From positions 1 to 62,514 of the forward strand of contig SCRC01000043.1 of assembly GCA_004297945.1 (NCBI GenBank): a stretch of 62,514 nt of DNA. Reading direction: 5' to 3'. Under the pieces are notes generated by a model, which saw only the letters and a program-made list of their open reading frames with translations, ran no database searches and had not been told where the DNA came from. Origin of the DNA: Candidimonas sp. (lineage in GTDB: Bacteria > Pseudomonadota > Gammaproteobacteria > Burkholderiales > Burkholderiaceae_B). Made by a program: the position numbers and the translations under genes. Position 1 is the first letter of the stretch; each line of letters starts with the position of its first letter. Positions 28,648-35,887 of this stretch are shown here, piece after piece.

Positions 28648-28780
28648 GGGCGGCCCTCATGGTCGCCCGATTGTTGGTGGCTATGTTTTCGTAGCGGCAG
28701 CCCTTGTGGCTGCCATTCGTGCTTTACACATGCTGCTCTTTTATGTTGTCGATTTTGGCAGCCGCAAGGGCTGCCACTAC
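28644..28780. repeat. REP cluster 6, including a divergent-stem copy at the etfA stop
   Basis: A forward copy at 28644-28668 has head GTAG (containing the etfA stop) and arms GGGCGGCC and GGTCGCCC around CTCAT, pairing with one G-T wobble. A standard forward copy is at 28691-28716 and a reverse copy at 28755-28780. The first copy shares only the head and architecture with the others. Confidence 0.88.
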
Positions 28781-28869
28781 CTTCCGCGGACATGATTTTG
28801 TGGATATTCAGCAGCCGCCGCGGCATTGTGTCTGAACATGTAAATAGAGTAGGAATTACTTGTTATAAA

Positions 28870-28889
28870 TACTGTATTTATGTACAGTA
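28870..28889. promoter_or_regulatory. LexA (SOS) box upstream of the radical-SAM gene
   Basis: TACTGTATTTATGTACAGTA contains the exact CTGT-N8-ACAG core and differs from the E. coli consensus only in the AT-rich centre. It ends 6 bases before the ATG at 28896 and abuts a TATAAA (-10-like) element at 28864-28869, where LexA would block polymerase. Confidence 0.88.
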
Positions 28890-28895
28890 TTTATT

Positions 28896-30107
28896 ATGGC
28901 GCTTACCGATCCCTATGCTGTTCTTGATTCCCGGCCTCCCGTCAATACCTTGCGTGGCCGCGGAGCGGTGGCCAACGTCCGGCATCGTTTTCAGCAAGCC
29001 GACCGTGAAGACGTCGACGATGGCTGGGCGTCGTCAGGTTTGCCCGTGGAAAACACGGATGGCCTCGATACTGCGGTCGGGGGTCCGGATGGCAAACATC
29101 AAACATCCAACGCGACAGAAACTACTCCCGCTCGCCTAAAGACCACAGTCACAGTAGAACAGGCGCGCAAACTGCTTTCGCACAACGATTCTCCCGACAT
29201 CCCCTTTGATCAGGCCGTCAACCCCTATCGGGGGTGTGAACACGGCTGCGTCTATTGCTATGCCCGCCCAACGCACGCTTACCTGGGCTATTCCCCCGGG
29301 CTGGACTTCGAAACCCGTTTGGTGGCCAAGGCCAATGCCGTGCAGGCGTTGCGGGCCGAGCTTGCGCGCCCGGGGTATCGCGTATCACCCATCAATATCG
29401 GCTCGGCTACCGATGTGTACCAACCTATTGAACGGGAATGGCGGCTAACCCGTGGCCTGCTCGAACTGATGCTGGAAACCCGGCATCCCCTCACCATTGT
29501 GACTAAAAATGCGCTGATTCAACGGGATCTGGATCTTCTCCAGGCTTTGGCCGAACAAAACCTGGTGGCGGTGTATGTTAGCGTCACTACCCTGGATGCC
29601 GATATGGCCCGCAGCCTGGAGCCGCGCGCGTCGGCACCCTGGCGGCGTTTGCAGGCCGTGCGCACGCTGGCGCTGGCCAAAGTGCCGGTCGGTGTGCTGG
29701 TTGCTCCCGTTATTCCCTTTATCAACGACGAGTCCATGGAATCTATCTTGCGGGAAGCCGCAGGCGCAGGCGCTGATTATGCCAACTACATCGTGTTGCG
29801 TCTGCCCTGGGAGGTCAAGGCTGTGTTTGAAGAGTGGCTGTTTGCTCATTTTCCCGACCGAGCCCAGCGCGTACTGCATCGGATCGAAGATCTGCGCAAT
29901 GGGCGCCGCAACGATCCTGCGTTTGGTTCGCGCATGCGGGGTTCTGGCTTATGGGCAGATCTGTTGCGCCAGCGCTTCGAACTTACAGCGCGCAAATTGG
30001 GCCTGAATCGCACCCGGCTAAAACTTGATACGCAGCGCTTCTTGTTTCCGGCGCGTGCTGGGTACGATAGGCCGGGGCAGCAGCTGTCTCTTTTTGACCA
30101 GGATTAA
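28896..30107 (+). CDS. PA0069-type radical SAM protein (SplB-like)
   Basis: 403 residues. The radical-SAM cluster is CEHGCVYC (Cys114, 118, 121), with NPYRGCEHGCVYCYARPTHAYL and SATDVYQPIEREWRLTRGLLELM typical of the Rv2578c/PA0069 family, related to spore photoproduct lyase. About 85 disordered N-terminal residues come first. A canonical LexA box sits just upstream, so the gene should be induced by DNA damage, which supports a repair role (inference). Family function is not established. It is a single gene between REP cluster 6 and a toxin-antitoxin pair. Confidence 0.87.
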   Translation: MALTDPYAVLDSRPPVNTLRGRGAVANVRHRFQQADREDVDDGWASSGLPVENTDGLDTAVGGPDGKHQTSNATETTPARLKTTVTVEQARKLLSHNDSPDIPFDQAVNPYRGCEHGCVYCYARPTHAYLGYSPGLDFETRLVAKANAVQALRAELARPGYRVSPINIGSATDVYQPIEREWRLTRGLLELMLETRHPLTIVTKNALIQRDLDLLQALAEQNLVAVYVSVTTLDADMARSLEPRASAPWRRLQAVRTLALAKVPVGVLVAPVIPFINDESMESILREAAGAGADYANYIVLRLPWEVKAVFEEWLFAHFPDRAQRVLHRIEDLRNGRRNDPAFGSRMRGSGLWADLLRQRFELTARKLGLNRTRLKLDTQRFLFPARAGYDRPGQQLSLFDQD

Positions 30108-30165
30108 TCGTCCGCGGCTTCGGGGAAGCGCTGGCCAAAGGTTCCGGACTATTACTTCCATTGTA

Positions 30166-30187
30166 TGTAATTGAAATATACATTACA
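30166..30187. promoter_or_regulatory. Inverted repeat upstream of the antitoxin, probable operator
   Basis: TGTAAT (30166-30171) and ATTACA (30182-30187) form a 6-base inverted repeat with a 10-base AT-rich spacer that includes a TATAC element. Antitoxins of this type usually repress their own operon from such a site. Confidence 0.5.
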
Positions 30188-30216
30188 ATTTGCTGGGTTT
30201 CCACAAGGAGTTTGTT

Positions 30217-30468
30217 ATGGCCTCACTTTCAGTGACCGCTAAGGGACAGGTCACGTTAAAGCGTGACTTGTTGCAACACTTGGGTATTAAGGCGGGAGAA
30301 CGTATCGACTTTGACAAGCTGCCGGGTGGTGAGCTTCGGTTGAAGGCGGCTCGGCCAAAGGGTAGCATCAAAAATTTTATAGGCAGACATGCGGGTAAGG
30401 CCAAAAGGCCAATGACAGTCGACGAAATGAACGAGATTGCAGCGGCTGCATGGGCGGGTGAAGAATGA
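30217..30468 (+). CDS. AbrB/MazE-type antitoxin (VapB-like)
   Basis: 83 residues from ATG 30217, preceded by AAGGAG. MASLSVTAKGQVTLKRDLLQHLG is the swapped-hairpin AbrB DNA-binding domain, and the C-terminal KAKRPMTVDEMNEIAAAAW is the probable toxin-binding tail. It overlaps the PIN-domain toxin by ATGA. The inverted repeat just upstream is the likely operator. Confidence 0.88.
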   Translation: MASLSVTAKGQVTLKRDLLQHLGIKAGERIDFDKLPGGELRLKAARPKGSIKNFIGRHAGKAKRPMTVDEMNEIAAAAWAGEE

Positions 30469-30866
30469 AAATTGCGGTCGATACCAATGTACTGGTTCGG
30501 GCCGTTCTGCTGGACGATACAAAACAGGCCCGCATCGCAATCAAGCTCTTGGAGGACGCATCACTCATTGCAATTTCTTTGCCGTGCCTTTGTGAGTTGG
30601 TCTGGATACTTCGCAGAGGTGCCGCAAAGCTGTCAAAAGAAGATGTAGCCGTGACGATTCGCGATTTGCTGGAGGCTGAAAATGTTGTAATGAATCGTCC
30701 TGCTGTTGAGGCTGGGCTGGCGATCCTCGAAGCGGGCGGCGATTTCGCTGATGGCATCATGGCCTATGCGGGCAATTGGCTAGGCGGCGATGTGTTCGTA
30801 TCGTTCGACAAACAAGCGGTTACTCTGCTGAAAAAGCAGGGATATGCAACGCGGCTTTACCCGTAA
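30465..30866 (+). CDS. PIN-domain ribonuclease toxin (VapC-like)
   Basis: 133 residues with the four acidic residues of PIN nucleases: Asp6 (AVDTNVLVRA), Glu44 (LCELVWIL), Asp97 (FADGIMA) and Asp116 (VSFDKQAV). VapC toxins cut tRNA or rRNA when freed from antitoxin. All catalytic residues are intact, so it is probably active. Base composition around the pair is lower in G+C than neighbouring core genes, suggesting acquisition. Confidence 0.9.
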   Translation: MKIAVDTNVLVRAVLLDDTKQARIAIKLLEDASLIAISLPCLCELVWILRRGAAKLSKEDVAVTIRDLLEAENVVMNRPAVEAGLAILEAGGDFADGIMAYAGNWLGGDVFVSFDKQAVTLLKKQGYATRLYP

Positions 30867-31043
30867 ATACGTTATTTCCATGTCCATCGCAGAGGTGCGA
30901 GGCTGGTTGCAGGAATCCCTGTCCTTTAAGGAGGAGAGGCCGCCAGAAAGATTCTTGCTTTTGTAAAGCTGTATTCCTACTCTCATTCCGTTACAATTTG
31001 ATCAATAATCATAAATAGCGTTCATTTGTACTAGGTTGAAAGC

Positions 31044-31397
31044 ATGAGCTTGGGGCTTGAATTCAAGAGGTTGTTGGGTGCTTTGGCCCTGGCTGGCAAT
31101 GTGGTGCTAAACCCTGCGGCCTACGCGGCCCCCATGGGCGGGCTGGTGGCTTCTACCTTGAATATGAGCGACAGCTGCCTGACCAGTGCCATGCGTAACT
31201 ATGGCAGCGGCGCAGGCGCGGTGGTCAATCGCGGGACGATCACCGCGGTAAGTGTGAGTTTTGACGCAAACCAAGTGCTCTCGATGCAGGTCGATGCCAA
31301 TCGGGTGCAGTTGGCAATTCCCGTGGGGGCCACGCCCACCATCGCCGGCGATCGTCCTTCGGCGCGGGTTTGGGTGCAACTGACCAAAGGGTTTTAG
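31044..31397 (+). CDS. Small exported protein of unknown function
   Basis: 117 residues. The first 28 look like a signal peptide (FKRLLGALALAGNVVLNPAAYA, cleavage before AP). The mature part is about 90 residues, mostly small and beta-prone, with one Cys (DSCLTSAMRNYGSG) and the ending ARVWVQLTKGF. I do not recognise a family. It sits alone between the toxin-antitoxin pair and an acyl-CoA dehydrogenase and has only a weak ribosome site, but the signal peptide plus clean stop support a real gene. Confidence 0.6.
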   Translation: MSLGLEFKRLLGALALAGNVVLNPAAYAAPMGGLVASTLNMSDSCLTSAMRNYGSGAGAVVNRGTITAVSVSFDANQVLSMQVDANRVQLAIPVGATPTIAGDRPSARVWVQLTKGF

Positions 31398-31461
31398 GCA
31401 GCGCTTACTCCGATTCGGTATCATCAGATCCTGGATATTGTTTTCTAAATCTGGAGGGTTT

Positions 31462-33285
31462 ATGAGTTATCGCGCACCTACGCAGGATATTCGTTTCGTG
31501 ATCGAGGAATTGGCTGATCTCGCAGGCGTTCTGGCCCTGCCTGGTTTTGAAGAGATCACCAGCGACCTGGTCAACGTCGTGCTTGAAGAAAACGCCCGCT
31601 TTGTCGAGCAAGCCATTGCGCCGCTCAACCATAGCGCCGACACCTCGCCCGCTGTGTGGGCCGATGGCAAGGTTGAGACGTCGCCCGGCTTTAAAAAGGC
31701 GTTTCGCGAATTTGCCGACGGCGGCTGGCAAGGTTTGCAGCATGATAAGGAGTGGGGCGGCCAGGGTCTGCCCAAGCTGGTGGCAGCGCCCACAGGTGAA
31801 AATATAAATTCTGCAAATCTGGCGTTTTCCTTATGCCCGCTGTTGACTGACGGCGTGATCGAAGCGCTGATGGCGGTGGGCACCAAGGCACAACAAGCGC
31901 AGTTCGTCCCGCCCATGCTTGAAGGCCGCTGGACAGGAACCATGAATCTGACCGAGCCTCAGGCAGGTTCGGATCTGGCGTTAGTGGCCACGCGCGCCGT
32001 GCGCGAGGCCGACGGTCACTATCGCCTGTCGGGTCAAAAAATATTCATCACCTATGGCGAACATGATCTGGCGGAAAATATCGTGCACTTGGTGCTGGCC
32101 CGCACCCCTGATGCCCCGGCGGGGGTCAAAGGCATCTCGCTTTTTATCGTGCCCAAATTTCTGGTCAACGATGACGGGTCGCTCGGGGCGCGCAACGATG
32201 TATGGTGCGCCTCGCTTGAGCACAAATTGGGTATTCATGCCAGCCCAACCGCCGTATTGCTGTACGGGACGGGCAAAGGCGAGGTGGGCGAGGGCGCCAT
32301 CGGCTATCTGGTGGGCGAAGAAAATCGCGGCCTGGAATATATGTTCATCATGATGAACGCTGCGCGTTATGCGGTGGGGGTGCAGGGCATTGCTGTGTCT
32401 GAACGGGCCTTGCAGCATGCGCAGGAATATGCGCACGAGCGTGTCCAGAGCCGCGCTCTGGAGGGGTCGGCAGCGTCTGTCGCTATTATCCAGCATCCCG
32501 ACGTGCAGCGCATGCTGATGACGATGCGGGCGCTGACCGAAGGCGCGCGCGCGCTGGCGTATGTGGCTGCAGCCGCCTGTGACAAGGCCAGGCGCCATGC
32601 CGACCCGAAAGTTCGCGAGCAACATCAGGCGGTCTACGAATACCTGGTGCCTATCGTCAAGGGGTTTTCCACTGAAAACTCGGTTGAGGCCGCGTCCCTG
32701 GGCATACAGGTGCATGGTGGCATGGGGTTTATTGAAGAAACGGGCGCTGCGCAGTATTACCGCGACGCGCGTATCCTGCCCATTTACGAGGGCACCACTG
32801 CCATCCAGGCCAATGATTTTGTGGGGCGCAAAACCTTGCGAGATGGTGGGGCCGTGGCCCGTGCGATGTTGGGTGAAATGCGCACCACGATTGCCGGGCT
32901 TGAGGCCGCATCGGCCGTCGCAGGCGCCCATAGCGCCGGCCTGGGTTTGATTGCTCGCCGTCTGGCCGGAGCGGCCGGGGCTTATGAACAGGCAGTTGAT
33001 TATGTCCTGGCTAACGCCCGCGAATCGTTGCGTGCCGTCTTTCTTGGCAGCGTGCCGTACTTGATGCTATCGGGCATTACGCTGGCCGGCTGGCAGATGG
33101 CGCGTGCGGCGCTGGCGTCTGTGCGGCATATCGATGCGGGCAATACCGATGCGTTTTACACCCGTAAGCTCGCCACCAGTGTTTTTTATGCGGCCCATGT
33201 ATTGCCGCGAGCCCAGTCGCTGGCGGCCAGCGTGCTGGAAGGCCAGGTCGCCGCGCAGTATGCGCAATCTGTGGAGGGTACATAA
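31462..33285 (+). CDS. Acyl-CoA dehydrogenase, long (about 600-residue) type
   Basis: 607 residues from ATG 31462, preceded by GGAGGG. LTEPQAGSDLA and FITYGEHD are FAD/substrate motifs; GGMGFIEETGAAQYYRDARILPIYEGTTAIQANDFVGRK carries the catalytic Glu in YEGTT; a further 150-residue C-terminal domain makes it like DmdC and related enzymes active on medium or thio-substituted acyl-CoAs. In relatives this type is often found next to etfBA; here three accessory loci lie between. Exact substrate unknown. Confidence 0.9.
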   Translation: MSYRAPTQDIRFVIEELADLAGVLALPGFEEITSDLVNVVLEENARFVEQAIAPLNHSADTSPAVWADGKVETSPGFKKAFREFADGGWQGLQHDKEWGGQGLPKLVAAPTGENINSANLAFSLCPLLTDGVIEALMAVGTKAQQAQFVPPMLEGRWTGTMNLTEPQAGSDLALVATRAVREADGHYRLSGQKIFITYGEHDLAENIVHLVLARTPDAPAGVKGISLFIVPKFLVNDDGSLGARNDVWCASLEHKLGIHASPTAVLLYGTGKGEVGEGAIGYLVGEENRGLEYMFIMMNAARYAVGVQGIAVSERALQHAQEYAHERVQSRALEGSAASVAIIQHPDVQRMLMTMRALTEGARALAYVAAAACDKARRHADPKVREQHQAVYEYLVPIVKGFSTENSVEAASLGIQVHGGMGFIEETGAAQYYRDARILPIYEGTTAIQANDFVGRKTLRDGGAVARAMLGEMRTTIAGLEAASAVAGAHSAGLGLIARRLAGAAGAYEQAVDYVLANARESLRAVFLGSVPYLMLSGITLAGWQMARAALASVRHIDAGNTDAFYTRKLATSVFYAAHVLPRAQSLAASVLEGQVAAQYAQSVEGT

Positions 33286-33362
33286 GGATATTCATAAATG
33301 GTATTTCCACCACGCGGCCTTTGCTGCCACAATGATTTTTTACTTTAGAAGAGAGAACTGCC

Positions 33363-34004
33363 ATGACAACCTTGCGTCTGGGCGATACTGCCCCCGATTT
33401 TGAACAGGATTCTTCCGTCGGAAAAATCCGTTTCCACGACTATCTGGGTAATAGCTGGGGTGTGTTGTTTTCGCACCCTGCCGACTTTACGCCGGTTTGC
33501 ACTACTGAATTGGGCTACACCGCCATATTGGCCGGCGAATTTGCCAAACGCAATGTCAAGGTGCTGGCTTTATCGGTTGACGATGCCAAGTCCCATAACG
33601 AGTGGATCAAGGACATCAACGATACCCAAAGCACGACGGTGAATTATCCCATTTTGGCCGATTCGGATCGTCGCGTATCGGATCTGTACGATATGATCCA
33701 TCCCAACGCCAGCACCACGGCCACCGTGCGTTCGGTGTTTATTATCGATCCGGCCAAAAAAGTGCGCCTGACCCTTACCTATCCAGCCAGCACAGGCCGC
33801 AATTTCAATGAGATTTTGCGGGTTATCGACTCCCTGCAGCTCACCGATAGCCATAGCGTGGCCACCCCGGTAAATTGGGAAGATGGCGACGACGTGATTA
33901 TTTCGCCGGCCATTAAAGACGAAGCCGTGCTGAAAGCCAAGTTCCCCAAAGGCTACAAAGTAGTGCGCCCTTACTTGCGGATTACGCCTCAGCCCAATAA
34001 ATAA
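33363..34004 (+). CDS. 1-Cys peroxiredoxin (Prx6 type)
   Basis: 213 residues. The peroxidatic Cys46 is in SHPADFTPVCTTELG; the resolving-Cys region of 2-Cys enzymes is absent and the long C-terminal half (NWEDGDDVIISPAIKDEAVLKAKFPKGY) is that of the Prx6 subgroup. It reduces peroxides in the cytoplasm. No OxyR gene is adjacent. A REP cluster follows. Confidence 0.94.
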   Translation: MTTLRLGDTAPDFEQDSSVGKIRFHDYLGNSWGVLFSHPADFTPVCTTELGYTAILAGEFAKRNVKVLALSVDDAKSHNEWIKDINDTQSTTVNYPILADSDRRVSDLYDMIHPNASTTATVRSVFIIDPAKKVRLTLTYPASTGRNFNEILRVIDSLQLTDSHSVATPVNWEDGDDVIISPAIKDEAVLKAKFPKGYKVVRPYLRITPQPNK

Positions 34005-34018
34005 TTGGGTTTTGGTGT

Positions 34019-34110
34019 GTGGCGGCACCCCTTGTGGGTGCCATTGTTTCGGGTAGCGGCACCCCTCGTTGGTGCCATTATTTTGTGTAGCAGCAAAATA
34101 ACGCTTGCCA
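34019..34110 (+). repeat. REP cluster 7 (two forward copies and a degenerate third)
   Basis: Copies at 34019-34044 (head changed to GTGG) and 34053-34078 (shortened stem GGCACC/GGTGCC), with a decayed copy starting GTAGCAGCAA at 34087. It ends just before the first LexA box. Confidence 0.8.
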
Positions 34111-34114
34111 ACAC

Positions 34115-34134
34115 TACTGTTTTTTTGTACAGTT
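34115..34134. promoter_or_regulatory. LexA box 1 of the small membrane protein gene
   Basis: TACTGTTTTTTTGTACAGTT: exact CTGT (34117-34120), N8, ACAG (34129-34132). Confidence 0.88.
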
Positions 34135-34147
34135 TGTTTTACGCAAT

Positions 34148-34167
34148 AGCTGTATTTAAAAACAGTA
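34148..34167. promoter_or_regulatory. LexA box 2 of the small membrane protein gene
   Basis: AGCTGTATTTAAAAACAGTA: exact CTGT (34150-34153), N8, ACAG (34162-34165). It starts 33 bases after box 1, about three helical turns, so two LexA dimers could sit on the same DNA face. Confidence 0.88.
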
Positions 34168-34189
34168 GTTAATTACCCGTGAGGCACAC

Positions 34190-34363
34190 ATGAATACTCA
34201 CCACGCTCAAAGCGTTCCCGCCAAATGGCCCTTTCCGCCGGGCAAAGGCAGTAAAACTCCCAAACTGACCGTGGGCTCCATGGTCGCCGATGTCTGTCTG
34301 GTGCTGGTGTGGGGGGCCATGATTCCGGGCATGATGTGGCTCGGCGTCGCTGTGGGGTTCTAA
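34190..34363 (+). CDS. 57-residue SOS-controlled predicted membrane protein
   Basis: The frame opens at ATG 34190 after GAGG (34181-34184) and stops at TAA 34361-34363. Residues 1-30 are hydrophilic and basic (KWPFPPGKGSKTPKL); residues about 32-57 form one hydrophobic helix (VADVCLVLVWGAMIPGMMWLGVAVGF) ending at the stop. So it is probably a single-pass inner-membrane protein with the N-terminus in the cytoplasm. Two canonical LexA boxes lie upstream. I do not know a characterised homologue. Known SOS membrane peptides (SidA, TisB, DinQ) inhibit division or depolarise membranes; a similar role here is inference only. Confidence 0.72.
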   Translation: MNTHHAQSVPAKWPFPPGKGSKTPKLTVGSMVADVCLVLVWGAMIPGMMWLGVAVGF

Positions 34364-34683
34364 TTCCGTTTCTCAATCAATCGTGCACGTTGTCGGCTTC
34401 GCTTGCCGTACAACAGGTACTGTCTGCGCTTCGCCGCCTAGTTCACAATTGATTTAGAAATGGAATAAGGCAGGTTGGCATGGGTATCGGGCTCGCGGGG
34501 TAGTCAAGCCGAAGTCGTTCCCGAACAGTCCTGTTTAGGTGTAGAATATTGGGTTTTGCAAACATCATCCTCTGGCGGCGGAAAAAATTTACCTCGTATT
34601 TGTTCAGTGCTGTGGTTAGTACTGGTAAATACGCAAATGCTGCATACAGATCCGACCGATCATGATGACACCCGGAGTTCACT
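34364..34683. other. Intergenic leader of rplS
   Basis: 320 bases with no supported gene on either strand. It must contain the rplS promoter; a TAGAAT -10-like element is at 34545-34550. In most bacteria rplS ends an rpsP-rimM-trmD-rplS operon, but those genes are not here. CCGGAG (34673-34678) is the rplS ribosome site. Confidence 0.55.
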
Positions 34684-35073
34684 ATGAACCTACTCGCTAT
34701 CCTTGAACAAGAAGAAATCCAGCGCCTCACCGGCGGTCAACCCAAACCTGAATTCGCCCCTGGCGATACGGTTGTGGTCAATGTAAACGTGGTCGAAGGC
34801 GCGCGCAAACGCGTCCAGGCTTACGAAGGCGTTGTAATTGCCAAGCGTAATCGCGGCCTGAATTCAGCCTTTACTGTGCGTAAGATATCCTCTGGCGAGG
34901 CTGTCGAGCGTACATTCCAGCTGTATTCAACGCAAATTGCCAGTATCGAAGTCAAACGTCGTGGCGACGTGCGCCGTGCTAAACTTTATTACTTGCGTAG
35001 CCGTTCGGGCAAAGCCGCTCGTATCAAGGAAAAGCTGGTTCGTAATTCGGCTAAAAAGGCAGCTGCTGAATAA
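34684..35073 (+). CDS. rplS: 50S ribosomal protein L19
   Basis: 129 residues. [45 protein letters not shown] and [22 protein letters not shown] are diagnostic. L19 lies at the subunit interface. It stands apart from its usual partners rpsP, rimM and trmD, and has its own terminator at 35102-35122. Confidence 0.98.
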   Translation: MNLLAILEQEEIQRLTGGQPKPEFAPGDTVVVNVNVVEGARKRVQAYEGVVIAKRNRGLNSAFTVRKISSGEAVERTFQLYSTQIASIEVKRRGDVRRAKLYYLRSRSGKAARIKEKLVRNSAKKAAAE

Positions 35074-35101
35074 TCAGCCTGCATCCCGGTACTAAGCCGT
35101 G

Positions 35102-35128
35102 AAGGCGCCCGAGTGGCGCCTTTGTTTT
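35102..35128 (+). terminator. Rho-independent terminator after rplS
   Basis: AAGGCGCC (35102-35109), loop CGAGT, GGCGCCTT (35115-35122), then TGTTTT. Eight perfect base pairs, 28 bases after the rplS stop. Confidence 0.88.
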
Positions 35129-35881
35129 ATGGATTTCATGTCGCATCGCATTTATGTACCTCGACGACAAGGCGTAGCCCGCCGACCGGGTTTTGACCCC
35201 CAGACTCAGCCTGTGGTGCAAAGCTCTCAGGTATTGCTGACGCTCTTGCCCTCCACCCTCCAGCTTGATTTTATATGCTCTGCGTTTGGTCGCTCTGTTG
35301 ATTGGCAGGTCGAGCCCATATTTGCCGATTCGTTTCGATCCGATTTTTCCGACTGCAAAGATATTATCCGGGCGGCTGTGCTTATTCCGTTGGTGCAGCG
35401 TCCCGACGGCGTCCACGTTATTTTTACCCGGCGCGCCTCGCATCTGCATGATCACGCAGGGCAAATCAGCTTTCCTGGCGGCCGCATCGAGCAGTTTGAT
35501 CGCGATGCCGTCGCTGCGGCCGTACGTGAAACACAGGAAGAAATCGGGATCGAGCCTCAATATCTTAAATTGATAGGTACGCAGCCGGGGTATCTGACCT
35601 CCACGCGCTTTACCATGTTGCCGGTTATTGGCCAGGTTTTGCCGGGGTTTTCAATTTACCCTGACAGCACGGAGGTCGCCGAGGTATTCGAAGTGCCGTT
35701 GTCGGTGCTGATGGACCCGACCGGGCATGTGATGCATCGGGCGCATTTGCCTGGGGGCGGCCATCGCTTGTATTTTTCTATTCCCTGGGGGCCTTACTTC
35801 ATCTGGGGGGCGACCGCTGCGCTGATACGCAATTTCTATCACTTTCTGGCGGCGGCCCAGAATACGCCGGATGGTTCTTGA
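35129..35881 (+). CDS. NUDIX hydrolase, CoA pyrophosphatase type
   Basis: About 250 residues. The family signature is FTRRASHLHDHAGQISFPGGRIEQFDRDAVAAAVRETQEEIGI: the NudL/UPF0035 motif plus the NUDIX box with its REXXEE core. It should hydrolyse CoA to phosphopantetheine and 3',5'-ADP. The start is uncertain: ATG 35129 or 35138 fits after the rplS terminator, while the in-frame GTG at 35099 lies before it. No clear ribosome site is seen. It converges on rsgA. Confidence 0.85.
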   Translation: MDFMSHRIYVPRRQGVARRPGFDPQTQPVVQSSQVLLTLLPSTLQLDFICSAFGRSVDWQVEPIFADSFRSDFSDCKDIIRAAVLIPLVQRPDGVHVIFTRRASHLHDHAGQISFPGGRIEQFDRDAVAAAVRETQEEIGIEPQYLKLIGTQPGYLTSTRFTMLPVIGQVLPGFSIYPDSTEVAEVFEVPLSVLMDPTGHVMHRAHLPGGGHRLYFSIPWGPYFIWGATAALIRNFYHFLAAAQNTPDGS

Positions 35882-35887
35882 GCCGTT

